A DNA stretch of 64,000 bases. Source: Centropus unirufus (lineage: Eukaryota > Chordata > Aves > Cuculiformes > Centropidae). The translations under genes were made by a program, and so were the position numbers. Shown here piece by piece: positions 11,691 through 22,253 of the stretch (position 1 is the first letter of the stretch; the number at the start of each line of letters is the position of its first letter). The stretch lies in contig VYZI01000029.1 of NCBI GenBank assembly GCA_013397695.1, positions 2,881,558-2,945,557 of the forward strand, written 5' to 3'. Below the pieces are notes generated by a model. That model was not told where the DNA came from. It saw only the letters and a program-made list of their open reading frames with translations, and made no database searches.

Positions 11691-12156
11691 GATAGGGCTC
11701 AGATTTGTACCTAGTGTGGCCCATTGGAGAACATGGAGTTATTCTGGGAAGCATGTGATTCCTGGTCTTTTTTGAGAGGTTGATAAATTAATAATATCTG
11801 AAGTTCAGCTATAAAGAGCTGCTCCTCTGTCAAATTCATTCTGTTGAGCATTCTTAAGTAGAACATCTTTGATTTTTCTAGGAGAAATTTAATTATTTGG
11901 ACAAGTATATGAAGACTTTAATTCATTTTCTCTCTACCTGCAGAATTGCTTGTTTCAGTTGCTGGTGCTTTAGTAATCTATTGGCCTGCTCAGAAAAGAG
12001 GCACCTTGGTGTTAAAGATCATTCACAGTGCATTTATTGAAAGATTCTTACACAGGTGCTTTGTGAGAGGCAGTGTCAGAGTGCTTTTTCTAAGTGAGGA
12101 TCTTCAAAGCATCTGATTAACATATGGGTCCATTGACTGCTGGATGGGAGAAAACA
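11691..12156. other. No gene recognised
   Basis: AT-rich unique sequence. No recognisable feature was seen. Confidence 0.5.
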
Positions 12157-12204
12157 TTTATTTCGTCGTAGTAGAATTTATTTCTTTATTTCTTCGTAGT
12201 AGAT
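12157..12204 (+). repeat. Local tandem duplication, 20-bp unit at 28-bp spacing
   Basis: TTTATTTCGTCGTAGTAGAA at 12157-12176 recurs with two changes at 12185-12204 (TTTATTTCTTCGTAGTAGAT). The near identity suggests a recent slippage duplication beside the polypurine tract that follows. Confidence 0.8.
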
Positions 12205-12210
12205 TCCTAT

Positions 12211-12330
12211 GAAGGAGAGCAAGAGGAAGGAAAGGATGGAAGAAAGGGAGAAACAGAGGAAGGCAGGAAGGAAGTCAGGAAGGCAGGAAGGAAGGGAGGA
12301 AGGGAGGAAGGGAGGAAGGGAGGAAGGGAT
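12211..12330 (+). repeat. GGAA/GAAGGGAG polypurine minisatellite
   Basis: An almost pure purine strand of about 120 bases. Its right part is five copies of the 8-mer GAAGGGAG at 12291-12330, the last with a final T. The left part is a degenerate GGAA repeat. Runs of GGAA are bound by ETS factors, and long homopurine tracts can form triplex DNA. Either role here would be inference. Confidence 0.9.
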
Positions 12331-13094
12331 GGTGCAGATAACCTACTAGTAAATATGTGTTATATTGCCATTGTCACAATTCCTCCGCCATCACCATAGA
12401 GAAGATGGGGGTATGTGGTGCTATCATTTTTGTGTTAGGATATGAACACATTCATTGAGTCAGAAAAATCCTTGGTGTTTTCCTATTTGACAGCAAGTGC
12501 ACAAGGAGATTAAGAAACTGGAGTGCCAGATGCTTAAAAATATATTGTCTGTACAGATTCTACAAGGCCGCCCCTCCTACTCTGATTTAGAACCCTTTAA
12601 AAAAAAAATTAGGGAGAGAAAGTTAACAATTATCTGACCTGTTATTCTGTGTACTGAGTACAAGCAAATCTGGCATGTGAATCCTTATACTTAATTTTAT
12701 TTTTAGGCATCCAATTTATTTTCCCATTTGATGATATCTTCAGCTGAAATCGTAGGCTGCTGATCTTTTGTTTTTTTTTTTCTCCTGCAGTGAATGTAAT
12801 TGGACACCCTTAACCATAGCACATCTCTTCTAAATGACAGAGAAAGTAAACGAAGGCTGAGAGATTAAAGAGAATTCTCTCAATAGATTTGTGATTAACT
12901 TGTAACTATAATAAGAAATTACATGAAAATAGAAAAGAGTAGGGAAGGTTAACCAGCTAAGACAGGAAATTATTTCAGCATCGGGGGGCGGGAAGAAAGG
13001 AAATATAGTCTCTTTACAGATACGATTCTGACAACAGCTTTTTTTCAAGAGCAATAGACTACAGCTAAGAAGAAGAGGCTTGTAGGGCTAAAAG
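12331..13094. other. No gene recognised
   Basis: A short A-run lies at about 12600 and a T-run at about 12768-12782. A 74-codon minus-strand frame at 12830-13054 has no recognisable motif. Confidence 0.5.
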
Positions 13095-13225
13095 ATATAG
13101 TTCAGATTAGAGATCAGGATTTGAGTCCTGGTTCTCATAACTAGATTTCTACCTAGCTCTGAGCAGGCTCAATACCTCATTCTCTTTGTCCCTGTTTAGT
13201 CATAAAGAGTTTGTATAATTCTTAA
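13095..13225 (+). mobile_element. Probable MIR SINE relic
   Basis: The order of words follows the MIR consensus on the plus strand. GATTTGAGTCCTGGTTCT corresponds to the tRNA-derived B-box segment of MIR. Next comes a stretch like the conserved core (CTAGATTTCTACCTAGCTCTG). After it come CTCATTCTCTTTG and a TAAAGAG segment where MIR has its CTCATCTGTAAAATG. MIR is an ancient tRNA-derived SINE of amniotes, moved by the L2 machinery, so this copy would be very old and inactive. Divergence is high and the A-box end is unclear. Confidence 0.45.
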
Positions 13226-14099
13226 CACCAAGCTCTATAGCCTGGAAGCTACACATATAACTAGACAACAGATAAAGTTTTCCACTCTCACACACCTCAT
13301 CTTTTGTAGTTCCTTTGACAGTGGTTTCTTAATATGGCAAAATGAACCAAAGATGTAGTCTATGTCTGGTTGTTATGAACACAAGATTATACATAACTCT
13401 TTTAATTAAGAGTAGGACATATGCCCATAGAACATTAAGAGTAATTCAGTGTTCTGGTAGGTAGGTCCCATGTAAAAAAAGACGAGAGATGAGATATTAA
13501 ACACAATTCTTTGAGTAGCAGAATTAATGAACAAAATCTTTTTCTTGGGTAGATAACCCGTTATTCTAATAAAAGGTCAGATTATTCATCTTTCCATTGA
13601 TAAAAGCAGTAAGAAGGGCCTCTATCAGTTTTAAATTTGTAGAAATAAACTAATTTCTTCACCTCTATTTCTTTTTTAAATTTGCTTGAAAGTAGTCAAC
13701 AGATTCAAAAGTTATCAGGAAACAACCTCCTTTGAAACAACCCACTCAGACAAGTGCTTGTATAATGCTTATTTTCTTGGAAAATCAGGTTTAAATCACC
13801 TACACTTGCTATTTCCATTAACTTAGCTTGCACAGTTTGTAGCAAGTATTCCCAGAAGGGCCAGTCAGCACAACACATGGGCAGTTCCTGCTCTGTGTAG
13901 GTAACAGTACCAAATTTAAGAACAATTTATTGTAAGAATTAGGATATCCCTCCTTTATAGCAAGGTGACCCATATAGATCAAGTCTATACTCGCTATAGC
14001 TCTACTGAAAGGATAGAAAACGTTTCAGGGATGAGTTTGTCCTGTAAGCCCTCCCTTGCACTTATTTCAGTTTGGGTCAGCTATCTTCTTGGGCCTGAG
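13226..14099. other. No gene recognised
   Basis: Unique AT-rich sequence. The plus-strand 133-codon frame starting at 13965 runs antisense through the CR1 fragment that follows, so it is not a gene. Confidence 0.5.
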
Positions 14100-14750
14100 T
14101 GGTTTTTATTCCTTAAATCTTTTCAGGATGCTCTCATATTTTGTCAGCTAGTCTATAACATTGTTATTAGAGACAGTGTCAAAATCCCTGCTAAAGCTGT
14201 TTTAAACAGTATCCAGTGCTCTCCATTCATTGTGTCATCTCTTTGTAGCAGACTATTGGGTTGGTTAAGTGTGACTTCCACTTTGTCATTCCATGCTGAC
14301 TACTCTTGTTCACCTTCTTGTCCTTCATGTGTCTACAAATGGATCCCAGAATTAGATAGTCCATGAGCTTTGCAGGAATTGAGGTGAAACTGGCCAGCCT
14401 GTAGTTCCCCAGGTACTCGTTCTTATCATTCATGAACATAGAAGTGACATTCGTTCTCCTCCAGTTTTTTGGAACCTTTCCTAGTTGCCACACCCTTTCA
14501 AAGATAATAGAAAGTGGTCTCTCAGTGATGTGAGCGAGCTCCCTCAGGACTTATGAGTGCAACCCATAAGACCCAGTAGACTTATGTGTGTCCAGTTTGT
14601 TTGCGTGCTCCCTAACCTGCTCTTTATCCACCAAGAGAGTAAGTCTTCTTTGCTCCATATTTTCCCTCTGGTCTTAGACCTAAGATCCTGAAGGCCAGTC
14701 TTACCATTAAAGACTGAGGTGAAGGTGGTACCGAGGCAGTCATTGCTGAT
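14100..14750 (-). mobile_element. CR1 LINE fragment, reverse-transcriptase region
   Basis: The minus strand translates, with interruptions, into the CR1 ORF2 reverse transcriptase. In order it shows a segment like LRELA...ERPLSIIFE, then GKVPKNWRRTNVTSMF, LGNYRLASFTSIPAKLMDYL, ICRHMKDKKVNKSSQHGMTK and SHLTNPIVCYKEMT. It ends with a frame-shifted FDTVSNN that corresponds to the FDTVSHN motif. These match the conserved avian CR1 pattern of a VP-DW-KANV..F block, NYRPVSLTS, SSQHGF and LTNL. There are stops and substitutions throughout, and both the 5' end and the 3' UTR are missing, as is usual for CR1. The copy is old and non-functional. CR1 normally inserts through target-primed reverse transcription and is mostly 5'-truncated, so the missing 3' end here implies a later deletion or rearrangement. 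Confidence 0.88.
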
Positions 14751-15405
14751 CTTCAAAGTGGGTGCTGTGAAGAGCTTTCTCCAACCAGATGAATACCTAT
14801 CTCTAGATCACTGTTCATGACTGTCTGTAGGATCAGGTGAATCTTGTTTTGTGCATTCAACATCGATTACCTCGAGCTATCACTGCAGCCAGAAACATAA
14901 TGCGTTAAGAAAAGCAAATAAAAGAAGTTTCTGAATGTGCCATCCAGACCAGATAGATGTATCCTGAAATTTGCTTTTGGGTTCAGGCCATTCAACTCAC
15001 CTGCTAAAGCAGCTCACAGTCTTCAAAACTGTCTGGCAAACACCTCCCATAAGTATGGTAGGTATGCAAGAGAGGTAACACAAGTATAGAGGAACTAAAA
15101 TAAAACCACACTAACTTTAAGCTACAGGCAAGGTTATAGTATACTGGTATTGTGCTGGGAATGAATTATTTTGCCCAGCAGGAACCAGTGTTCTTCCATG
15201 CAACCATAGGACAGACCCCAGCTGAACGGAAGATTAGAAAAAAATCAGGTAAACATCAGGATTTCAAAGACAGTACAAGATGGACATCGTGTAAAAACTA
15301 AAGTGTATGGAACCCCCCTGATTTTACTTTTACAAACTGCATCACAAGTCAGATTAGCATGTTCATGCAGGGGAGAATATAATCATTTGAACATCTCAAA
15401 TCTTC
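14751..15405. other. No gene recognised
   Basis: Sequence flanking the 5' side of the CR1 fragment. I could not extend the element into it or identify another repeat. Confidence 0.5.
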
Positions 15406-15560
15406 CATAATTTCTTGCAGCGCTTCAGTCGTCTTCCGGCCGTTCACATCCCGTGCCTGTAGACCTCTCAAATGTTTCTCCTCAGAGACACTTGCCTGGC
15501 TCTTGCCTAGAGAGCCTCTGCATTACTAATGAGCAGACAAGGCACTGTACTCTCATCTGA
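15406..15560 (+). other. CpG cluster with an exon-like ORF (unconfirmed)
   Basis: A fair acceptor (CATAATTTCTTGCAG) is followed by five CpGs in about 35 bases (15421-15453), unusual in this CpG-poor window. The cluster includes CTTCCGGCCG, a good ETS/GABP-type core. After the acceptor one frame stays open for about 46 codons to a TGA near 15560, and another for about 35 codons. No donor or nearby AATAAA was seen. It could be a 3' terminal exon, a small unmethylated regulatory site, or chance. Confidence 0.25.
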
Positions 15561-16231
15561 TCCTATTTCCTGCCATCCATCCATTCAATCACATCCTACT
15601 TTGAACTTTTGCCCTTTTTAACTCTCTATGCAGCCTTACAATCCTTAGACATAAAAATACATAGATATACCTAGGTTTATCTACCACAGCCAGAACAGCC
15701 TCAGGGATAGTGATTTAATGGCTTCTGTTCCAAGCATAAAGTTGTTTATAAATATGGATGTAACTGGGCATACCAGTGGGAGGCGACTACACATTATCCC
15801 CAGGTGTCTCTCTAGGAAAACATCCTTCTAAATGTATGTACACACACACACATGGACGCAAGAACACATACACAGCAGCTATTTAGATGGGCACAAAACA
15901 TGGATCTTTTCCACTGATATGAAAAGAAATGTTGCTAGAATCATGTGAGAGTCACAAACCCTGATTCATTTCTTCTGTGCTGCTCTGTTCCCTTCATAGG
16001 AATATAAATACACACAAATGAGAGGACCGTTTCCTCGCAAAACCTTGTTCCTTGTGAAATGGGAAGCCTGCATCTTTGGAGGAGGCTGCCTGGACAGAGC
16101 TGCTTCCTCTATTCAGTTCTTAGAGATTTGCTGCAGGAACTGGTGAAACAGGACACCCTGGAAGTTCAGCCAGGCAAACAACACAGTCCAGCATACAAAG
16201 CCACCACCAACAAGCACCGTTTCTCACACAG
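15561..16231. other. No gene recognised; short CA run
   Basis: A short ACACACACAC run lies near 15840-15854. Nothing else was identified. Confidence 0.5.
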
Positions 16232-16276
16232 ATTTTTTTTTCTTTTCTTTATTCTTTTTCCTTTTTTCTTTTTTTC
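16232..16276 (+). repeat. T-rich low-complexity tract
   Basis: About 45 bases of T with scattered C, followed by CTGAG. It resembles a polypyrimidine tract but no convincing exon follows. Confidence 0.85.
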
Positions 16277-18947
16277 TGAGACTGCAGCTAATATCTTCTG
16301 CTAATATAACAGCATTCCTCCAGGCTGTATGTCAGGACTGGAAATGTTTCTTTGCACTTAATCCATGAGATAGCAGGCAAAGTCCATGCTGGCTGCTCCA
16401 GCAGGATAGGATGTGGTTCCAGGCGACAGGAGCAGCTATCAGTGCAGAATGCACACCTTAGTCTGCAACAGTCACTTAAGCAGGGCACTTCAGTCATGCA
16501 CTAAAGGGCTTTGCATCCTTGTGTACATTTGTGAATGCCACTGAGTGGTCAGATTAAATAAACAGCACTATAAAAACTGTCACTTCAAATATAACCAGTT
16601 GATAAGAAACCAGCTAGTGACATAACCTTTCAAAGGATCTAAAGAACCAATCAAGTACAGAGAGGAATTTTAAAATCATTAGATTTTGTAAGCACGTGTA
16701 CAAATAATTAACTTCAAATTATGCAGCTAGGGAGTAAGGTAGGTTACAGATTTCAAATTCAGAACAACTGTACCTAAAAAGGCAAGCAAATGCTACTTAG
16801 AGAAGGCAGACATCTTCTATTGATTTTTAGGTAAGCCAGTCAGAACCAGACAAGCATATTGTTAACAACAGGACATTAGAAAATAGCAGGTCAAGTATCT
16901 TATCTTTCTCCATCCATCCTAGAAATGCCCCTCCTCTGAGCTTCTGAATCACTGTCTTTATTGCTGTTTTTATGATAGTAGTTCCCAAGATGATGCAAGG
17001 CAGTTTACAGGCACTGGAAGTCAAGCCCCAGTCATTTCAGCACTTTATTTGTATTTATAAAAGGCAATGGTAAAATATTCCTAGACACAAACAGGATAAG
17101 AGGAGAGAAGTCACATTATTTTCTCTTGTGCAGGGTGATAGGTACATACAGACACAAATGAAAGAAGGCAATCCTGTTAAGATTTCTGAAATCAAAAGAG
17201 GGTGCTAATGCTTCCATGTGAGGCAAAGGGGGTGGGAGGAACTGCATCCTTTGTGCAAAACACTGGTACATGGACAAACCACTGCTGAAGAAATCCTTTC
17301 TTTCTGGTAAGGGAATCCCTAAGGGAGACAGTCAAAGATGAATGAGGAGAAAAAGGAGTAAAAAAAGGCCTGAGTAGAGTAGCTGAGTGAGTTAAAAACC
17401 AGCAGTAGCATGGGCATAACTGGAAACCAATAGCTGGAAATAATAGAATCCCTGAAAGTGGCCTTTACCAGTAAAGAAGCAAACTGTCAACTATCTTTCT
17501 CAGTTTTGCTTGCAGGTTGACACTGTGGGATTGTTCTTATTCCTGGCTCAGCTGAGATGACCTATGTGCAATGACAAACAGTTGCTCATTCCACCATCTC
17601 ATCTGGCTGGTAGAGTGAGAAGCATAGAAAGTCCATATGAGGTTTCAGATCTTCCACACTACTAGAAAGCAATTTAAGATTTAAAAAAAATGAAAAGAAA
17701 GGCAGAGGAATTCTTCACTTCCCTCTTATCAGTTGCCTTGGTATCTAGAGTCCCTTCTTGGCTTTGTGCCAAAACCTTTATGCGATGCTATAGAAATGCA
17801 GTAATCTTTCTTCAACTGAGAGTGAATATTGGTGTTAGTATAAAGAGAACAACCCCTCCAGGATTTACTGTACTCCAAGGACTTCTTCAGCTGTGGCAAT
17901 TTGTTCCATCATTTTTAGTTTCGGTATCACTTCAATATGCTGATGGATATGTCTCTGAGATTAAAATCTGCTGTTACATCAGCGTAAAGTTAGCACAAGG
18001 CAGATACAAAGATTTAGTTTTCATATCTGTCTTGGTATCTAAGATGTTTCTGGATTTAAACAATTCTTGCTGTATGCCAGTATCTATTTAAAGCTGTATT
18101 TACATGGAGGACTTAACCTGCTCTCAGTTTTCAGTAAAGGTCTTAAAAACACATGTGGCTACTTGTCAGCTTTTTAGCTGACTTAAAGCCGGAGTGCAAT
18201 GCCTCAAACCTAGTACTCTTTGACAGACAGTCCAGGACTCAGGTGCTAAGCCCTGACTTGCCAGAGCATCCCATGTCATGTTTCTCCTGATCATACTATC
18301 ACCACACAAAGATAAGCTCTGAAAACCAAACTTTAATACACAAATTGCTCCACCTGTCCTTCTGCCCATCTTGCCTAATATTCTAAATGATAAAGACTTC
18401 CAGAAGTTTCCTAGGGCCAGTCCTTTTTGTCTCCAGCCTATCTCTCCAAAAGTGGTCAAAGGTAATTCTTGTACTTTTTGATACTATCTGCACCCAAGGC
18501 CAGCACAGACAACAAGAGGAATATTGCCAAATGGTATATTTTACATCACATTAATCCATACTCATAGTAGTATGAGTACAACATGTTTTTAAAATCATGG
18601 ACCCTTTTTTTTTAAAAAAACTCTTCGTTGTTTTTGAGACTATTAGCAAGGCTTGCCTCGATTTTCTGTGGTTATTAGCAGGAGGGTACGAGTGGATGCT
18701 TATCACCCACCAATTGGAGAGGCTAAATGCACAAAAATACATTAAGTTTATTTGTAAATTTATAAGGCTTGTTTCCCTGACAAAGCAGAGCTTGAGCTCA
18801 ATTACTCAAAGTCATACCAAAATTGACTAGCCACGATCTAGAGTATGAGCTAGAAATGGAAAGAACATCTGCAAAATAAGACTGAGAAGGCAGGGAGGGA
18901 GGAAGTCAGGCTTGAGAAGGAAGTAATAGGAAGAAGCAGCAATAACG
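16277..18947. other. No gene recognised
   Basis: A 133-codon plus-strand frame at 17690-18091 and a 97-codon minus-strand frame at 18166-18459 have no recognisable domains. The block at 18170-18520 is somewhat richer in GC than its flanks but matches no repeat I know. Confidence 0.5.
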
Positions 18948-18980
18948 ATACTATACTATATATATACTATATGCATAAAT
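18948..18980. repeat. AT-rich simple sequence
   Basis: Short run of TACTATAC and TATATATA words. Low complexity only. Confidence 0.7.
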
Positions 18981-21900
18981 TATACTGAGAACTACCGTTT
19001 TCCAATAAATTAGCCTAAAAGTCACGTATGAGAATTCTGCAACTAACACCTTTCTTGAAGGATGCAATATCTTGGGACAATTTGAATGTTAAATTTTTTC
19101 TGCTCCACAGAAAGATCAGTCAGAATGACAGTACTTAACAGCAGGCAATGGATAATATCCATTGCCCAAGGCAAACTGTAGTCTCCACCTTTTCCTCTAT
19201 CTGAAAGCGAATACCTGAAACAGTATTTCTGTGATAGCTGGCCACTTGAACTGCAAGTGTTTCCACCATCTAATCATTATATTAAAATTCATGGTCTGAA
19301 AAAAAAATATGTATAAGTATTATACTGTGTAGTAGAGGCTGAGTAAAATGAATTTTACAAGTAACAGTTTTTACTATCAGCCTTTTTTCTTTATATTTTG
19401 TCCTTTTCTTGTTTCACACTTAATTTCAATAAATGGCTCATAAATTAGGGCAGATGAGTTTCTGATGAGGTTGGATTATGAACTTGACTGACGTTAACAT
19501 AGACTAGACTTTGGGGAAAAGGGTGCATCATTGTTAAGTATATGGGGTTTTTTAATTTCTAAGAGTAGTGAGAAAGAAAAAAATGTGGTTTCAGCTTGGC
19601 TACAGATCCTTTACAAGTGTTCACCCTTGGTGGTGTTTGATTATCCTGAGCCAATTTCAAAACTACACAGTCCCCTTCCCTTTACCTTCAAGGACTGTGT
19701 CCTAGTGGGCTGAACAACATGGTGATTTTTGCCACTTCTCACATTTCTAGATGAACCCTTTCTTCAGTCAAAGATGATGAAGTGAAATGAAATTATGAGA
19801 GGCAGAAAACATAGAGCCAAAAATGTGACCTAGGAATCTTAATTTTCTTCGATCATTGCTGTAACGGAATGCAAGTCTGCAACAGCAGGGGTGAAATTAT
19901 AGTACAAATTACCACGCTATGCCAGATAAATTATTCTCTGCAGCATGGCTATTAAGTGATAGATAAATAACTAACACTGTAGGACTGATTGACAAAATAT
20001 AAGTGACCTGGAGCTAAGCAGGGCACCATGGAAATAACATTGCAGTGCCACGAATATTTCAACACTGAAATGAGATTTTCTGAAGCAGAAAACTCTTAAA
20101 ATAGTGCATAATTAAGCCAGCTACAAGCTGAAAAGTTACTAAAACCTCTTCTGCTGAGAACTCCTAGCTTCATGGCATGTCTCATGTAAAAGTTTCATAA
20201 ATGCAAAACGGAATATTGGTGGATGTTGTCTGTGGAGGATACAAAACTAAGCTTTAGACTATTACTACAAGCGTGACAAGATTTCCCCCTTCAAATGTAT
20301 GCTAGTAGATGGCTATCTTCTTTAACAACAGCATGAAAGAGAATGTGTGACAAGAACTCAGTTATTCAGCAGCATAGTGTCCTCTAGCATTAGAAGCAGA
20401 ACTAATAAACAATTCAGACTATTGTCAGAGTGAATCCAAGAAATGTCTGACTACATGGATTGTCTAGAGACTGTTCTCTTTTACAGCGACATCTGGGACC
20501 TGCTACACCTAGAATATTTCTGTGCAAATGGCTGTTGCAGCAGGTAAATTTCTGCCTTGTTAATTTGTGATTTCTCAAATTGACTAAATGCTTTTTATTG
20601 GAACTTGTGATGTGTTTATGCTAAAGATGATACTTGTCTTGAAAGAAGACAGATCATCTCCACGAAAGAAGAAAACTCTTACGCAAGCAAACATCGGGTC
20701 ACCACTCAAAGTAGGTTTTTCAGCAAGGCAAACAAGCTGGTTTAACAGCAAGGAGAAAGAACACTAGCTTTTTAGAAGCTGAGTATCCATCTGACATTAG
20801 GAAAAAAAAGCTGGCTGGGAAAGACACAACATACACTAAGCTCCAGAGGGAAAGTCATGATTGATTGCAATCATGAAAGTGTGTTCTTATATCAGAAAAA
20901 AAAATGTCATGAAATAAAAGTAGTGAAAAGTGTGTATGTTCTTAACAGAATTTTATGTATTTTCTGCTGACTAGAAAAAATTGTTCTGAAACCTTTATTA
21001 GGTCTTTCATGCCTAATGTGCTGTAGAAGAAGCAAACTTTATCTGAGTTCCTTTGAAGCTGGAATACAGGAAAGTGAATTACTCTGAAGACAGAGAGAAG
21101 CAACCCAGAATTCAGGCCAGTGGAGCTGAATAGAGGTCTCTGGCCTCATAAAGGTGTGCTACACATAAGATCTAATACCCAGGTACTCCAAAGGGAATTC
21201 TAGCCCCAGGCCAGATGAGGAACTGTAACTAGTGTATAGCTGTAATACTTGAGGAAATGAGCCAATATTTTGAGACTGTGCTTTATTTCAATGAAATGCC
21301 TACTGGCTGAGAATCTCAAAATATTTCACAAAACAGCATTGACATGATGCTTAGAATGGCATAAAGACATTTTTTCCCTGTCTTTGTGTCACTACCCCCA
21401 TCAGACAGAGTATATCATAGGTAGAGGCCACTTAAAAGAGGCTGAATAATAATCACACATGTCACGTGGATATTTAAAATCACATTAAGTCTGTCTAATT
21501 TAGTATCCAGGTACATTAATACAGAATTCCAGTAGAAATAAGAGATTCCTACAATGGATTAATAGAGAATATCTTACTAATGAACGTTCCTGTGTGGATG
21601 GCTTCTAGTCTTTCCCAAATGCAGAGCAAACTGGAAAACAGAGTAGAGAGAAAGGCAGAGAGAAATACGGGTAATTAAAGAGACTCATCCATGAAGTAAT
21701 ATGGGTATTCTGGACACTGACAAGTGGTCAGAGTGATCAATAGGGACCAAGCTGAAGATCAGACTCAGATACATCTGGTAGAAACCTGGCCTGCGGGTAG
21801 AAGAGGATGAAAAAGAAGACAGCATATCTAGCTTACTGTCTCCTTAACACAGAACAAAATGTTGGCAGGTGACAGTAAACACAAAGAGACTGAAGAAGAT

Positions 21901-22144
21901 GGCTCTCTGGAGAAAGGCTTTTGTCGGAACTTTTAGAACACAAGAAAAAGAAAGGCAGATTTTTGTTTTCTTGTTTTTAAGTCAATTTTGAAACCAAGTG
22001 TAGCTTTGTAGGGAAGAGAATTGTTCCCTAGGGGAATTAGGGAACTTGTAGAGTTCAAAAAGAATGAAGAGCAGGGGGGAAATCGATGTTTTTTCTCTAG
22101 AGGGCTGCTTTCAGTAGTTGGTGCTCTCTCGGATCCAGTCAGAA
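18981..22144. other. No gene recognised
   Basis: About 3 kb with very few open frames over 60 codons on either strand. No repeat, exon pair or RNA gene could be identified. Confidence 0.55.
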
Positions 22145-22253
22145 ATTAAAAAAGAAAATAAAAGCAACCAAACCAAAAATCCCCCACCTCTAAATCCTTA
22201 GCCATTCACACCACCCCCTCCACAAAAAAAAAAAATTAAAAAAAAAATTACAA
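22145..22253 (+). repeat. A-rich low-complexity tract
   Basis: Several A-runs of up to about 12 bases, separated by AACCAAACC and CCCCCACC words. No TSD or SINE body was seen next to it. Confidence 0.75.
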
